From Streptomyces sp. L-9-10 (GTDB lineage Bacteria > Actinomycetota > Actinomycetes > Streptomycetales > Streptomycetaceae), in assembly GCF_004151105.1 (NCBI RefSeq), contig NZ_PHRF01000026.1, forward strand, positions 186,001 to 250,000: a stretch of 64,000 nt of DNA, given 5' to 3'. Within the stretch, counting starts at the first letter, position 1, and every line of letters starts with the position of its first letter. Positions 26,999 through 35,552 of the stretch are shown here, piece by piece. Both the position numbers and the translations under genes were made by a program. A model generated the notes under the pieces. That model did no database searches, was not told the DNA's origin, and saw only the letters and a list, made by a program, of their open reading frames with translations.

Positions 26999-28084
26999 TC
27001 AGCGGGCCGTCTCCCGCGCGGGAACGGCGCGGGACGTCTGCGCGGGGGTCCGGTCGGACGGGTCGGGCGCCGTTTCCAGCGGCCGGCGGCCCCAGCGGCC
27101 CGCGAGGACCGCGCACACCATCAGCTGCACCTGGTGGAAGAGCATGAGGGGAAGGATCACCGGGCCCGCCGAGGCCCCGAACAGCACCGCCGCCATGGGC
27201 AGTCCCGTCGCCAGGCTCTTGTTGGAGCCGCAGAAGACGATGGTGATCCGGTCCTCCTTGCTGAACCCCAGCCGTCGCGCGGCGAACGAGGTCACCGTGA
27301 GAGCCACCGTCAGCAGAAGCACGGCCAGCGTCACCAGACCGGCCAGCCGCGCCGGGGTGATCTGCCGCCAGATGCCTTCCGCCATGCCCTGGCTGAAGGC
27401 CGTATAGACGACGAGGAGGATGGAGAACCGGTCCAGCAGGCCGATCTGCTTCTTGTGCCGTCCGATGAACCCGCCGATCCAGCGGCGCAGCAACTGCCCG
27501 GCGACGAAGGGAAGCAGGAGCTGGGTGGTGATGGCCACCGCCCCGTGGGCCGAGAAGCTGACGGTGGAGCCGATCAGCCACGCCGCGAGCAGCGGGGTGG
27601 CGACCATGCCGAACAGGCTGGAGTACGTACCGGCGCAGATGGCGGCCGGGACATTGCCCCGGGCGGTGGAGGTCAGCGCGATCGACGACTGGACGGTCGA
27701 GGGAACGACGCAGAGGAAGAGGAGGCCGGTGTAGAGCTGGTCGGTGAGGAGGAACGGTACGAGCCCGCCCACGGCCAGCCCGAGCAGCGGGAAGAGCGCG
27801 AACGTACTGGCCCCCACCACGAGATGGAGTTTCCACTGCCGCAGACCGTCGACCGCCTCGCGGGTGGAGAGCCGGGCGCCGTAGAGGAAGAAGAGCAGCG
27901 CGATGGCGAGATCGGCGGCACCGCCGACGGCCACGGCCGCCCGGCCGGTCGCGGGCAGCAGCGCCGCGAACACGACCGTGCCGAGAAGGGCGACGACATA
28001 GAGGTCGACCGCCCTTCCCAGCCGGCCTGGCCAGGACATCAGCCAGGACGACGTCAGCCAGGACTTAGAGGTCACGTCATTCAC
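26999..28084 (-). CDS. bile acid:sodium symporter (SBF) family transporter
   Basis: This 361-residue membrane protein has about nine to ten helices, of the SBF-like family found widely in bacteria. The signature region includes 'LLFLCVVPSTVQSSIALTSTARGNVPAA' (the conserved crossover helix) and 'FCGSNKSLATGLPMA' near the C-terminal end, both typical of this branch. The substrate is unknown; organic anions are likely. The start GTG 28084 overlaps the stop of the upstream gene by 8 bp, indicating coupling. The last 35 or so residues are hydrophilic. Confidence 0.88.
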   Translation of the reverse strand: MNDVTSKSWLTSSWLMSWPGRLGRAVDLYVVALLGTVVFAALLPATGRAAVAVGGAADLAIALLFFLYGARLSTREAVDGLRQWKLHLVVGASTFALFPLLGLAVGGLVPFLLTDQLYTGLLFLCVVPSTVQSSIALTSTARGNVPAAICAGTYSSLFGMVATPLLAAWLIGSTVSFSAHGAVAITTQLLLPFVAGQLLRRWIGGFIGRHKKQIGLLDRFSILLVVYTAFSQGMAEGIWRQITPARLAGLVTLAVLLLTVALTVTSFAARRLGFSKEDRITIVFCGSNKSLATGLPMAAVLFGASAGPVILPLMLFHQVQLMVCAVLAGRWGRRPLETAPDPSDRTPAQTSRAVPARETAR

Positions 28085-28625
28085 CGTTCTCGCCTTGGTA
28101 CGGCGGATGCCCGATCTGCCCGATCTGCTCGATCACACCACCCGAGCCGGAACCCGCGCCCGCGCCCGCGCCCGAGCCCGGACCCGAGCCGGAGCCGGGG
28201 GACTGGCCGGAGGACGGCGCGGGTGACGTGTCGGACCCGGAGGACGGGCGCGGACACGAGCAGGCCCCGGTCGGGTCGCCGCTTCCGGTCCCGTTGTTCC
28301 CGGTCTGGACGTCGATGGCGCCACCACCCCCGTCGTGGTCGCTGCCCGCCGTGCCCTTGCTCCTGAACAGCATGTTGAGCGTCCGGTCGACCTCCAGCCA
28401 CGAGTCGGCATGGGAGTTGTCGACCACCAGCAGACCGACGTTGCGTCCGGCGACCGGCCCCGACTTCTCCGGCTCGTCGTCGTCGGCCTGTGCGGTGCCC
28501 GCACCGCACAGGACACTCGTCGTCGCCGCGACGAGGACACTCGTCGTGGAGACTCCCCTCAGAAGGGGTGATTTCTTCGGAAGACGGTGCCGGCCGGTGC
28601 CGGACCGAAGGAAATGAGATGACAA
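28077..28625 (-). CDS. exported Gly/Ser/Pro-rich protein of unknown function
   Basis: This 182-residue protein has a basic N-terminus, a hydrophobic stretch ('GVSTTSVLVAATTSVLCGAG') and a likely signal-peptide cut near 'AQA-DD'. A short folded-looking part ('NVGLLVVDNSHADSWLEVDRTLNMLF', about residues 62-88) is followed by about 70 residues of Gly-Ser-Pro repeats. The family is not recognised. It lies between the ICL/PEP-mutase-like gene (16 bp upstream) and the SBF transporter (8-bp overlap), so the three form one operon. Secreted, possibly wall-associated. Confidence 0.7.
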   Translation of the reverse strand: MSSHFLRSGTGRHRLPKKSPLLRGVSTTSVLVAATTSVLCGAGTAQADDDEPEKSGPVAGRNVGLLVVDNSHADSWLEVDRTLNMLFRSKGTAGSDHDGGGGAIDVQTGNNGTGSGDPTGACSCPRPSSGSDTSPAPSSGQSPGSGSGPGSGAGAGAGSGSGGVIEQIGQIGHPPYQGENGE

Positions 28626-28641
28626 GAGGGAATTCCCGTGG

Positions 28642-29505
28642 TCACACCGACACCGAAACGCGACTGTCGTGGTGTCTGCTGATGTTCTTTTCCAGCAGTT
28701 CCGTCGATCCCTTGACCCCGATCGCCCCCGTCTCCCTGGTGTCCGGCAGCCGGCCGTCGGCCATTTTCAGATCGACCAGCGCGCCGTCGATCGCGCCGTG
28801 CGCGGCGAAAAGACACGGCGTGCTGTAGATGGCGAGATTCACGCCCAGGTCGGAGAGTTCGGAGAGGGAGAGCCTCGGCGACTTTCCGCCCGCGATCTGG
28901 TTGAACAGCAGCGGCTTGTCGCCGACGACCGAGCGGATCTTACGAATCCACTCCACGCTCCGCACACCGTCGACGAGGACGACATCCGCGTCCGTCTCCG
29001 CCAGCGCGGCGGCGCGCCGTACGATCTCCGACTCCTCCGTGGCGTCCGTACGCGCCACCACGAGCATCTCCTCCCTGCTGCGCAGCACCAGATCGAGCTT
29101 GGCCAGGTACTCCTCCAGCGGCAGGATGAGCTTCCCGTCCGCGTGCCCGCACCTGCGTGGCCGCTTCTGGTCCTCCAGAATCACCCCCGAGGCCCCGGCG
29201 CGCTCCAGCCGCTGGACGACATGGCACGCGACTTCCGGGTCCACGTACCCGTCGTCGATGTCGACAAGCATGTGATGGCGTGGGAACGCCAGACGGAGCC
29301 GTTCCGCGAAGGCCACCATGTCGGGCCAGGCGATGAAACCGATGTCCGGCAGCCCGTAATGGGAAGCGGCGAATCCGAAGCCGGACACAAAGAATCCGTT
29401 GTAGTGCTGGGCCGCGATCGAGGCCGAGTACATGTCGTAGATGCCGATGAGAGGTGTCGTACGAGGCGATTCGACCGCTTCTCGCAAGGCGTTGCCGTAG
29501 CGCAT
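28642..29505 (-). CDS. isocitrate lyase/PEP mutase family protein
   Basis: This 287-residue (beta/alpha)8 barrel belongs to the isocitrate lyase/phosphoenolpyruvate phosphonomutase superfamily. Metal-binding acidic residues are in 'VDIDDGYVDP' (D82, D84) and 'EDQ' (111-113). The flexible catalytic loop is 'RPRRCGHADGK' with C119. In isocitrate and methylisocitrate lyases the loop is KKCGH, and here RRCGH. The subfamily (lyase, oxaloacetate hydrolase-like or C-P mutase) cannot be fixed from this. No other phosphonate gene is nearby. It heads the operon with the exported protein and the SBF transporter. Confidence 0.87.
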   Translation of the reverse strand: MRYGNALREAVESPRTTPLIGIYDMYSASIAAQHYNGFFVSGFGFAASHYGLPDIGFIAWPDMVAFAERLRLAFPRHHMLVDIDDGYVDPEVACHVVQRLERAGASGVILEDQKRPRRCGHADGKLILPLEEYLAKLDLVLRSREEMLVVARTDATEESEIVRRAAALAETDADVVLVDGVRSVEWIRKIRSVVGDKPLLFNQIAGGKSPRLSLSELSDLGVNLAIYSTPCLFAAHGAIDGALVDLKMADGRLPDTRETGAIGVKGSTELLEKNISRHHDSRVSVSV

Positions 29506-29717
29506 GGTTCTCCCTCATTCCAGAACCCGCCCGGTCACGAGTTCAGGCGACGTGCTGACGGGCACACATTTACAGAAGACCAAGACTTCGTAAAACGACA
29601 CACCGCGTCGTCGCCCGATCTGGCAAAAAATTCGGAGTGATCGATATGTGTGACATCGCAACGAAGTGACGATTCCTCGCCTCTGCGCGAAAGCCGATGC
29701 CGCCCGGCGCGCGGGGC
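29506..29717. promoter_or_regulatory. promoter region of the ICL/PEP-mutase-like operon
   Basis: This 212-bp gap is clearly A+T-richer than its surroundings ('gcaaaaaattcggagtgatcg' region, about 29620-29645; 'tttacagaagaccaag' at 29570) and lies upstream of the operon starting at 29505. It should carry its promoter and possibly an operator. No palindrome stands out. No gene is seen. Confidence 0.5.
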
Positions 29718-30455
29718 TCAGTGGGCGAGCCGGGTCTCCAGGCCGTCGAGTACGCAGGCCAGTCCGCCGTCGAAGCCGTCCTCGCGGGCACCGCCCATGT
29801 CCTGTCCGCGCTGGGCGGCGTACAGCCTGCGCAAGCGCGGGTACGGTGCCACGGCCCGCTCGGCGGCCGGCCACAGCCGCTCCGTCCACTCCTGCTCGCT
29901 CCGACCGCTGCGGGCGAGCATCGTCAGCCACGCGGCCTCGCTGGTGGACACCCCGATGACGAACGAGACCACGGTGTTCACGGCCTGGTCGGCCTCGGGC
30001 AGCGGGAAACCCGCCTCCTCGAAGACGGTGAGCAGGCTCTCGAACAGCCGCATCATGTTCGGACCCAGGTAGGCCATCCCCACCTCACCGAGCACGGAGA
30101 CGATCCAGGGGTGCCGCAGGAACGCGGAACGCAGGCTGTGGGCGCAGCGGGTGACGGCCTCGCGCCACCGCTCCGGGTCTCCGGCGTCCGGCAGTTCGAT
30201 CTCGCCGTAGACCTCGTCCACGACCAGCTCGATCAGCTCGTCCTTGTTGGCGACATGCGAGTACATCGAGGTGGCGCCCGCGTTCAGCCGGGTACCGAGC
30301 TTCCGCATGCTCAGGGCGTCGATGCCCTCGGTGTCCAGCAACTGGAGTGCCGTGGCGACGATCTGTTCCCGGCTCAGGGCCGGCTGCTCCCGCCGCTGCC
30401 TGCGCGGACGGGTCCACACGGACGGGAACGGCTGGTCGTCGGCCGGCATGCGCAC
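29718..30455 (-). CDS. TetR/AcrR family transcriptional regulator
   Basis: This 245-residue regulator has an N-terminal TetR helix-turn-helix at about residues 27-72 ('REQIVATALQLLDTEGIDALSMRKLGTRL', with recognition-helix region 'AGATSMYSHVANKDEL') and a TetR_C_1-type ligand domain ('LPEADQAVNTVVSFVIGVSTSEAAWL'). The start is ATG 30455 or 30449. Its targets are unknown. The gene lies between the ICL-like operon and the two-component system, all on the same strand. Confidence 0.9.
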   Translation of the reverse strand: MRMPADDQPFPSVWTRPRRQRREQPALSREQIVATALQLLDTEGIDALSMRKLGTRLNAGATSMYSHVANKDELIELVVDEVYGEIELPDAGDPERWREAVTRCAHSLRSAFLRHPWIVSVLGEVGMAYLGPNMMRLFESLLTVFEEAGFPLPEADQAVNTVVSFVIGVSTSEAAWLTMLARSGRSEQEWTERLWPAAERAVAPYPRLRRLYAAQRGQDMGGAREDGFDGGLACVLDGLETRLAH

Positions 30456-30574
30456 TCCGCTCTCGGTGCCCCGCGCTCCTGCGGGTCTCCGGCGGCCCAG
30501 GGTAGCCCAGCGTGCGCACGGCGTACGGGTGTACGTACGGTGTGCGGACCGGTGGGCACCCGGAGGGCCCCCGG

Positions 30575-31354
30575 CTACGCGGCGGGTCCTCCGGGGGAGA
30601 CCAGGCCCGTCTCGTAGGCCAGGACGACGGCCTGGGCACGGTCGCGCAGGGCGAGCTTGGCGAAGATACGGGCGACATGGGTCTTCACGGTGGCTTCGCT
30701 GAGGGTCAGCCGCTGGGCGAGTTCGGCGTTCGAGAGGCCGCCGCCCATGAGGGTCAGGACCTCCAGCTCGCGGGGCGTCAGGGCCGTGAGATCACGGTGG
30801 ACGGCGGGGAGTCCGGGCGCGTGGCCGGGCCGGTCGCCGCCGGAGGCGAACCGTTCGACGAGGCGCCGGGTGATCGAGGGGGAGAGCAGCGCGTCACCGG
30901 TGTTGATGAGGCGCACGGCGGCGGCGAGGTGCTCCGGGGTGACGTCCTTCAGCAGGAAGCCGCTCGCGCCGAGGGCCAGGGCGGCGTAGACGTAACGGTC
31001 GAGGTCGAAGGTGGTCAGCATGAGCACCCGGCAGTCCGGGTTCTGCTCCAGTACGCGCCGGGCGGCCTCCAGACCGTCCATGTTCGGCATACGGATGTCC
31101 ATGAGGACGACGTCCGGGCGCAGTCTGCGGGCCGCTTCGACCGCCTCGGCCCCGTCGGCGGCCTCGCCGGCCACGTCGATGCCGCGCATGGTGAGGATCA
31201 GCCGGAAGCCGGTACGGACCAGGGCCTGGTCGTCGGCGATCAGGACACGGGGGGCCGGCTCGCTCGCGGGCGCGGGCGCGGGCCGAGGCGTGGGTGCGGG
31301 CGCGGGCTCGGCTGTGGACGGGGGCCGGGGCGGGGTGCCGGGGGCGGTGCTCAT
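30575..31354 (-). CDS. NarL/LuxR-family response regulator
   Basis: This 259-residue protein has an N-terminal Ala/Pro-rich extension (1-35), a receiver domain (36-155) with acidic pair D41-D42 and phosphoacceptor D86 ('LMDIRMP'), and a LuxR-type HTH at the C-terminus ('[22 protein letters not shown]'). The partner kinase lies directly upstream (4-bp overlap). The divergent ABC exporter is the probable target. The proline-rich N-terminal extension is unusual for NarL regulators. Confidence 0.95.
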   Translation of the reverse strand: MSTAPGTPPRPPSTAEPAPAPTPRPAPAPASEPAPRVLIADDQALVRTGFRLILTMRGIDVAGEAADGAEAVEAARRLRPDVVLMDIRMPNMDGLEAARRVLEQNPDCRVLMLTTFDLDRYVYAALALGASGFLLKDVTPEHLAAAVRLINTGDALLSPSITRRLVERFASGGDRPGHAPGLPAVHRDLTALTPRELEVLTLMGGGLSNAELAQRLTLSEATVKTHVARIFAKLALRDRAQAVVLAYETGLVSPGGPAA

Positions 31355-32250
31355 GGCCGGTCCAACGGTACTGGCCGGTCCAACGGTATCCGCGCCCGAA
31401 CGCGGTATCCGCCACCGAGGCGCCGCCTGGCGTCCAGCTCGCCCCCGTACACGGCGACCCGTTCCCGCAGCCCGAGCAGGCCGCGGCCCGCTCCGCCCCG
31501 CTCCTCCGGGGCCGGTTCCCTCGGCGCGGGCCGGTCTCCGGCGAGCACGCTCGGCCCGCTGTTCAGCACCTCCACCCGCAGACAGTGGTCCGCGTACCGC
31601 ACTGTCACCTCGGCCTTCCCGCCGCCGGCGTGCTTGAGCGCGTTGGTCAGGGCCTCCTGGACGATCCGGTACGCGGTGAGATCGATCCCGGCGGGGAGCT
31701 TGCGCGGCTCTCCGGAGACGCGCACCTCGACGGGCAGCCCGGCGAAGGCGATCCGGTCGATCAGCGGGCTGAGCCGGCTCAGGCTCGGCTGCGGCGAGAG
31801 GGCGCCCGCGCTGTCGTCGTCCCCGTCCGCACCGTCCTGCGACGGTGCCAGCAGCCCCAGCAGATGGCGCAGTTCGGTCATCGCGTCACGGCCCGCGCCC
31901 TCGACGGCCAGCAGCGCCGCGGCGGCCTCGTCCGGCAGCGTGTCCAGCACCTCGCGGGCGGCTCCCGCCTGGACGACCATGACGCTCACGTTGTGGCTGA
32001 CGATGTCGTGCAACTCCTGCGCGATCCTGGCCCGTTCGGTGTCCACGGCGGTACGGGCCGCGCTCTCCCGTTCGCGTTCGAGGAGCCAGCGCCGGTCCTC
32101 CAGCGCCTTGCGATGCAGCCTGCGCGCCCGTACGAGCGCCACGCCCAGCCAGCCGACGGCCGCACAGGCCGCCACGAGGGCGGCGATCAGCCCGCCCGTC
32201 CCGGATATCCCCACGGATGTCACCTTCGCAGACGGCCCCGTGGCACGCAT
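31351..32250 (-). CDS. two-component sensor histidine kinase (HPK7 type)
   Basis: This kinase is about 299 residues long, with one N-terminal membrane helix ('GGLIAALVAACAAVGWLGVAL'), a HisKA_3 dimerisation domain with the phosphoacceptor in 'ARIAQELHDIVSHNVSVM', and an HATPase_c domain ('QEALTNALKHAGGGKAEV', 'GLLGLRERV'). It pairs with the NarL regulator downstream. The start is ATG 32250 or GTG 32223; the frame stays open into the ABC gene on the other strand but is not coding there. With only one helix it may sense through the divergently encoded ABC transporter. Confidence 0.9.
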   Translation of the reverse strand: MRATGPSAKVTSVGISGTGGLIAALVAACAAVGWLGVALVRARRLHRKALEDRRWLLERERESAARTAVDTERARIAQELHDIVSHNVSVMVVQAGAAREVLDTLPDEAAAALLAVEGAGRDAMTELRHLLGLLAPSQDGADGDDDSAGALSPQPSLSRLSPLIDRIAFAGLPVEVRVSGEPRKLPAGIDLTAYRIVQEALTNALKHAGGGKAEVTVRYADHCLRVEVLNSGPSVLAGDRPAPREPAPEERGGAGRGLLGLRERVAVYGGELDARRRLGGGYRVRARIPLDRPVPLDRP

Positions 32251-32352
32251 CAATCCCCAGGTCCAGCACCGTACATCCGTGGGATGACGCGACCGGGAGG
32301 TTACCTCCGGGGAGGGACGTGCGGCCCGTACCGCTCCTCCAAGCTTCATGCC

Positions 32353-33153
32353 ATGGCTACCGAAACCGAAGACGACAGAGGTCGGACCGCCGGGGCGGCG
32401 GCCGCCGTCCGGCTCACGGATGTGCGCAAGGAGTACGGCGACACCACGGCACTGGACGGCGTGTCGCTGGAGATCCGCGCGGGGGAGTCGGTCGCGGTGA
32501 TGGGACCGTCGGGCTGTGGCAAGTCCACGCTGCTCAATATGGTCGCGGGGCTGGACCGTCCGACATCCGGGACCGTCATGGTGCACGGTGACGATCTGGG
32601 GCGGCTGAGCGAGAAGGGGCTCGCGCTGTTCCGGCGCCGTCGGATCGGCATGATCTTCCAGTTCTTCAACCTGCTCGACGATCTTCCGGCGCTGGACAAT
32701 GTCGCGCTGGCCGCGCAGCTGACCGGCGTACCGGCCTCGCGGGCCCGCAAGCGCGCACTGGAACTCCTCGACGAACTCGGCATCGCCGACCGGCGCGACG
32801 CCTATCCGGCCGTGCTGAGCGGCGGTGAGCGCCAACGGGTCGCCGCCGCCCGCGCCCTGATGAACCGGCCGGCCCTGCTGCTCGCCGACGAGCCGACCGG
32901 CGCCCTGGACAGCCGCGCGGGGGAGCAGGTGATGGATCTGCTGCTCGACCTCAACCAGATAGGCCAGACGCTGCTGCTGGTGACGCACGACGAGCGGATG
33001 GCGACCCGGTGCGCGAGCCGGGTGATCCAGGTCGCGGACGGCCGGGTGGCGGGTGAACGCGGGTTGGAGCGTACGGAACACAAGGAACACACGATGCGCG
33101 CGGATCGTACGGAGCGTTCGGACCGTACGGAGTCTTCGGAGCGGACCGTATGA
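32353..33153 (+). CDS. ABC transporter ATP-binding protein (MacB/LolD type)
   Basis: This 266-residue ATPase has Walker A 'GPSGCGKST' (about residues 49-57), Q-loop 'MIFQFFNLL', signature 'LSGGERQRVA', Walker B 'LLLADEPTG' and the H-loop 'VTHDERMA'. The sequence is typical of MacB/LolD/FtsE-like ATPases that work with FtsX-type permeases. About 25 charged residues ('RTERSDRTESSERT') follow the domain. Its stop overlaps the permease start (ATGA). It is divergent from the HK/RR pair, so a cell-envelope stress or antibiotic exporter is likely. Confidence 0.95.
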   Translation: MATETEDDRGRTAGAAAAVRLTDVRKEYGDTTALDGVSLEIRAGESVAVMGPSGCGKSTLLNMVAGLDRPTSGTVMVHGDDLGRLSEKGLALFRRRRIGMIFQFFNLLDDLPALDNVALAAQLTGVPASRARKRALELLDELGIADRRDAYPAVLSGGERQRVAAARALMNRPALLLADEPTGALDSRAGEQVMDLLLDLNQIGQTLLLVTHDERMATRCASRVIQVADGRVAGERGLERTEHKEHTMRADRTERSDRTESSERTV

Positions 33154-35537
33154 GCGCCGTATGGCACGCCGCGCGCGCGGCCGTCCGGCGCCGCAGGATC
33201 CAGACGGTCGTCATCGGTCTCGTCGTCTTCGCCTCCACGGTGGCGATCGTGGTGGCCCTCGGACTGCTCGAAGCTGCCTCGGCGCCCTTCGACCGCGCCT
33301 TCGCGCAGCAGCGCGGTGCCCATGTCGTCGCGTCGTTCGACCGGGCAGGGGTCTCGGACGCCCAACTGGCGGCGACGGCGCGGCGGCCGGGGGTGGAGGC
33401 GGCGGCGGGTCCGTTCGAGCAGGCCGTCATCACCCTCCCCGACGCCGGTGCCGCCGCTGACAAGGGACCTGCTGACAAGGGTTCCGACGACAAGGGATCC
33501 GCTGACAAGGGATCCGAGCCGCCGGCCGGTCCGCGCACGGTCACCGGCCCCCTCACGGTCGTCGGGCGCGCCGATCCGGGCGGTCCGGTGGACCGGGTGC
33601 GCCTCCTGGCCGGACGCTGGGCCACCCGCCCCGGGGAGATCGTCCTGCACGCACTGGGCGCCGAACGGGATGTCGGTACGGTGATCAGCGTCCCCGGCGG
33701 TCCTGAACTCACCGTCGTGGGCTGGGCCAGCAGTCTGAGCCGGTCCGCGCAGGGCTGGGTCTCCCCCGACCAGATCGCGGCCCTGCACCCGACCGCGACG
33801 CAGATGCTCTACCGGTTCACCGGCTCGTCCTCCACCACGGACGGCCGGATCGAGAAGGCGTTGGGCTCGGCCACGGCGGACCTGCCGGCGTCGCCGCTCG
33901 CCTCGCAGTCGTACCTCGGCATCAAGCGGGACGTCGGCCGCGCGGCCGCGGCCTATGTGCCCTTCCTGCTGGCCTTCGGGGTCCTCGGTCTGGTGGTGGC
34001 GGTCCTGATCGTCGCCAATGTGGTGAGCGGGGCGGTCATCGCGGGGCTCCGGCACATCGGGGTCCTCAAGACGCTCGGTTTCACACCGAACCAGGTCGTC
34101 TCCGTCTATCTCGTGATGGTGCTCGTGCCGGGGGCCGTCGGCTGTGTCACCGGCACGCTCCTCGGCGGCGTCGCGGCACAACCCCTGCTGAAGAGCGTCT
34201 TCATGGGGATCGGGACCCAGGACCTCGCGGTGGGCATCAGCCCGTGGGTGTACGGCGTGACGCTGCTCGGCATGCCCGTGCTGGTCGTCCTCGCCGCGCT
34301 CGTCCCCGCGCTGCGCGCGCACCGGTTGTCCGCCGCCAGGGCGATCAGCGCGGGCAGCGCGCCACGCGCCGGACGCGGGCGCCGGGTACAGCGCGCGCTC
34401 GCCGGCACCCGGCTGCCGCGCCCGGTCAGCCTGGGCCTCGGCCTGCCGTTCGCACGGCCGGGCCGTACCGCCCTGACCCTGGCGGCCGTCGTCCTCGGTG
34501 TGACCACGGTGACGCTGGCCACCGGACTGTCCAGCACGATGGCCGCGTACGGCGAGGCCGTGCAGCGGGTCGGATACGTACACACCGTGGTGTACGTGGG
34601 CAAGCCCCGGTTCGGCGAGCCCGCGCCGAAACAGGGCGACGTCGAGACGGAAGCCCTGCTGCGCTCGCTGCCGGGCACGGTCCATGTGACCGCCGACGCG
34701 TGGATCGACGTCAAACTCGCCGGGTACACCGAGAACGTCAGCTGCCAGTTCTTCCGTGGCGATTCGGACACCCTGGGCGACACGGTCGCCAAGGGCCGCT
34801 GGCTGGAAGGACCGGGCGAGGTGGTGGCTCCGCCGGCGTTCCTGAAGAAGCGCGGCCTGGACGTCGGTGACCGGGTCACGTTCATGCTGGGCGGCGAGAA
34901 GGCGTCGGCCACCATCGTCGGCGAGTCCATGGACGGCATGCCCGACCTGCTCCGGTCCAACTGGGAGACGCTGACCGCGTTCGCACCGGACCGCGAGGCC
35001 AATCAGTACGAGATCCGGCTCGCCCCGGGCACCGACGTCGCCGCCTACAACGCCTCGGTCAGGGCGGCGGACCCCGGGCTCAACCCCGTGGCCCTCCCGG
35101 AGACGAACCGCGACGCCGTCATCATCATCGGCTCCGCCTCGGCGCTGACGGTGCTCCTCGCGACGGTCGCGGCGCTGGGCGTCTTCAACACCGTCCTCCT
35201 CAACACCCGCGAGCGGAGGCGGGATCTGGGCACGCTCAAGTCCCTCGGGATGACACCGCGTCAGGTCAGCGTGATGGTGGTGACCTCGATGGCGGCGCTC
35301 GGCGCGGTCGGCGGCCTGCTCGGCATCCCGGCAGGCATCGGCGCGTACGGCCTGATCATGCCCGCCATGACCGACGCGGCGGGTGTCTCGCTCCCCGCCT
35401 TCATGACGGACGTCTGGCGCGCCCCCGTACTGGCCCTTCTCGCGCTGACGGGCATCGTGATCGCCGCCCTGGGCGCCCTGGTCCCGGCCCGCTCGGCGGC
35501 CCGTCTGACGATCGCGAAGGTGCTGCACAACGAGTGA
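33150..35537 (+). CDS. FtsX-like ABC transporter permease
   Basis: This 795-residue membrane protein has two FtsX domains. It shows an N-terminal helix ('QTVVIGLVVFASTVAIVVAL'), a large extracytoplasmic MacB-like domain, a first three-helix FtsX block at about residues 270-390 ('GVLKTLGFTPNQVVSVYL'), a second helix plus outer domain, and a final FtsX block ('LGTLKSLGMTPRQVSVMVV') near 690-790. The two blocks are internal duplicates. A short 'ADKGPADKGSDDKGS' repeat (about residues 103-120; DNA 33457-33510) interrupts the first outer domain. Confidence 0.93.
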   Translation: MSAVWHAARAAVRRRRIQTVVIGLVVFASTVAIVVALGLLEAASAPFDRAFAQQRGAHVVASFDRAGVSDAQLAATARRPGVEAAAGPFEQAVITLPDAGAAADKGPADKGSDDKGSADKGSEPPAGPRTVTGPLTVVGRADPGGPVDRVRLLAGRWATRPGEIVLHALGAERDVGTVISVPGGPELTVVGWASSLSRSAQGWVSPDQIAALHPTATQMLYRFTGSSSTTDGRIEKALGSATADLPASPLASQSYLGIKRDVGRAAAAYVPFLLAFGVLGLVVAVLIVANVVSGAVIAGLRHIGVLKTLGFTPNQVVSVYLVMVLVPGAVGCVTGTLLGGVAAQPLLKSVFMGIGTQDLAVGISPWVYGVTLLGMPVLVVLAALVPALRAHRLSAARAISAGSAPRAGRGRRVQRALAGTRLPRPVSLGLGLPFARPGRTALTLAAVVLGVTTVTLATGLSSTMAAYGEAVQRVGYVHTVVYVGKPRFGEPAPKQGDVETEALLRSLPGTVHVTADAWIDVKLAGYTENVSCQFFRGDSDTLGDTVAKGRWLEGPGEVVAPPAFLKKRGLDVGDRVTFMLGGEKASATIVGESMDGMPDLLRSNWETLTAFAPDREANQYEIRLAPGTDVAAYNASVRAADPGLNPVALPETNRDAVIIIGSASALTVLLATVAALGVFNTVLLNTRERRRDLGTLKSLGMTPRQVSVMVVTSMAALGAVGGLLGIPAGIGAYGLIMPAMTDAAGVSLPAFMTDVWRAPVLALLALTGIVIAALGALVPARSAARLTIAKVLHNE

Positions 35538-35552
35538 GGACGGTGGGCACGG

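Noticed and set aside
32251..33090. Upstream continuation of the histidine kinase frame across the ABC gene
   Set aside because: It overlaps the recognised ATP-binding protein on the other strand, and the kinase is complete from 32250.
32802..35528. 908-residue minus-strand open frame opposite the FtsX permease
   Set aside because: The sequence is Arg/His/Asp-rich without structure and lies opposite a well-recognised permease.
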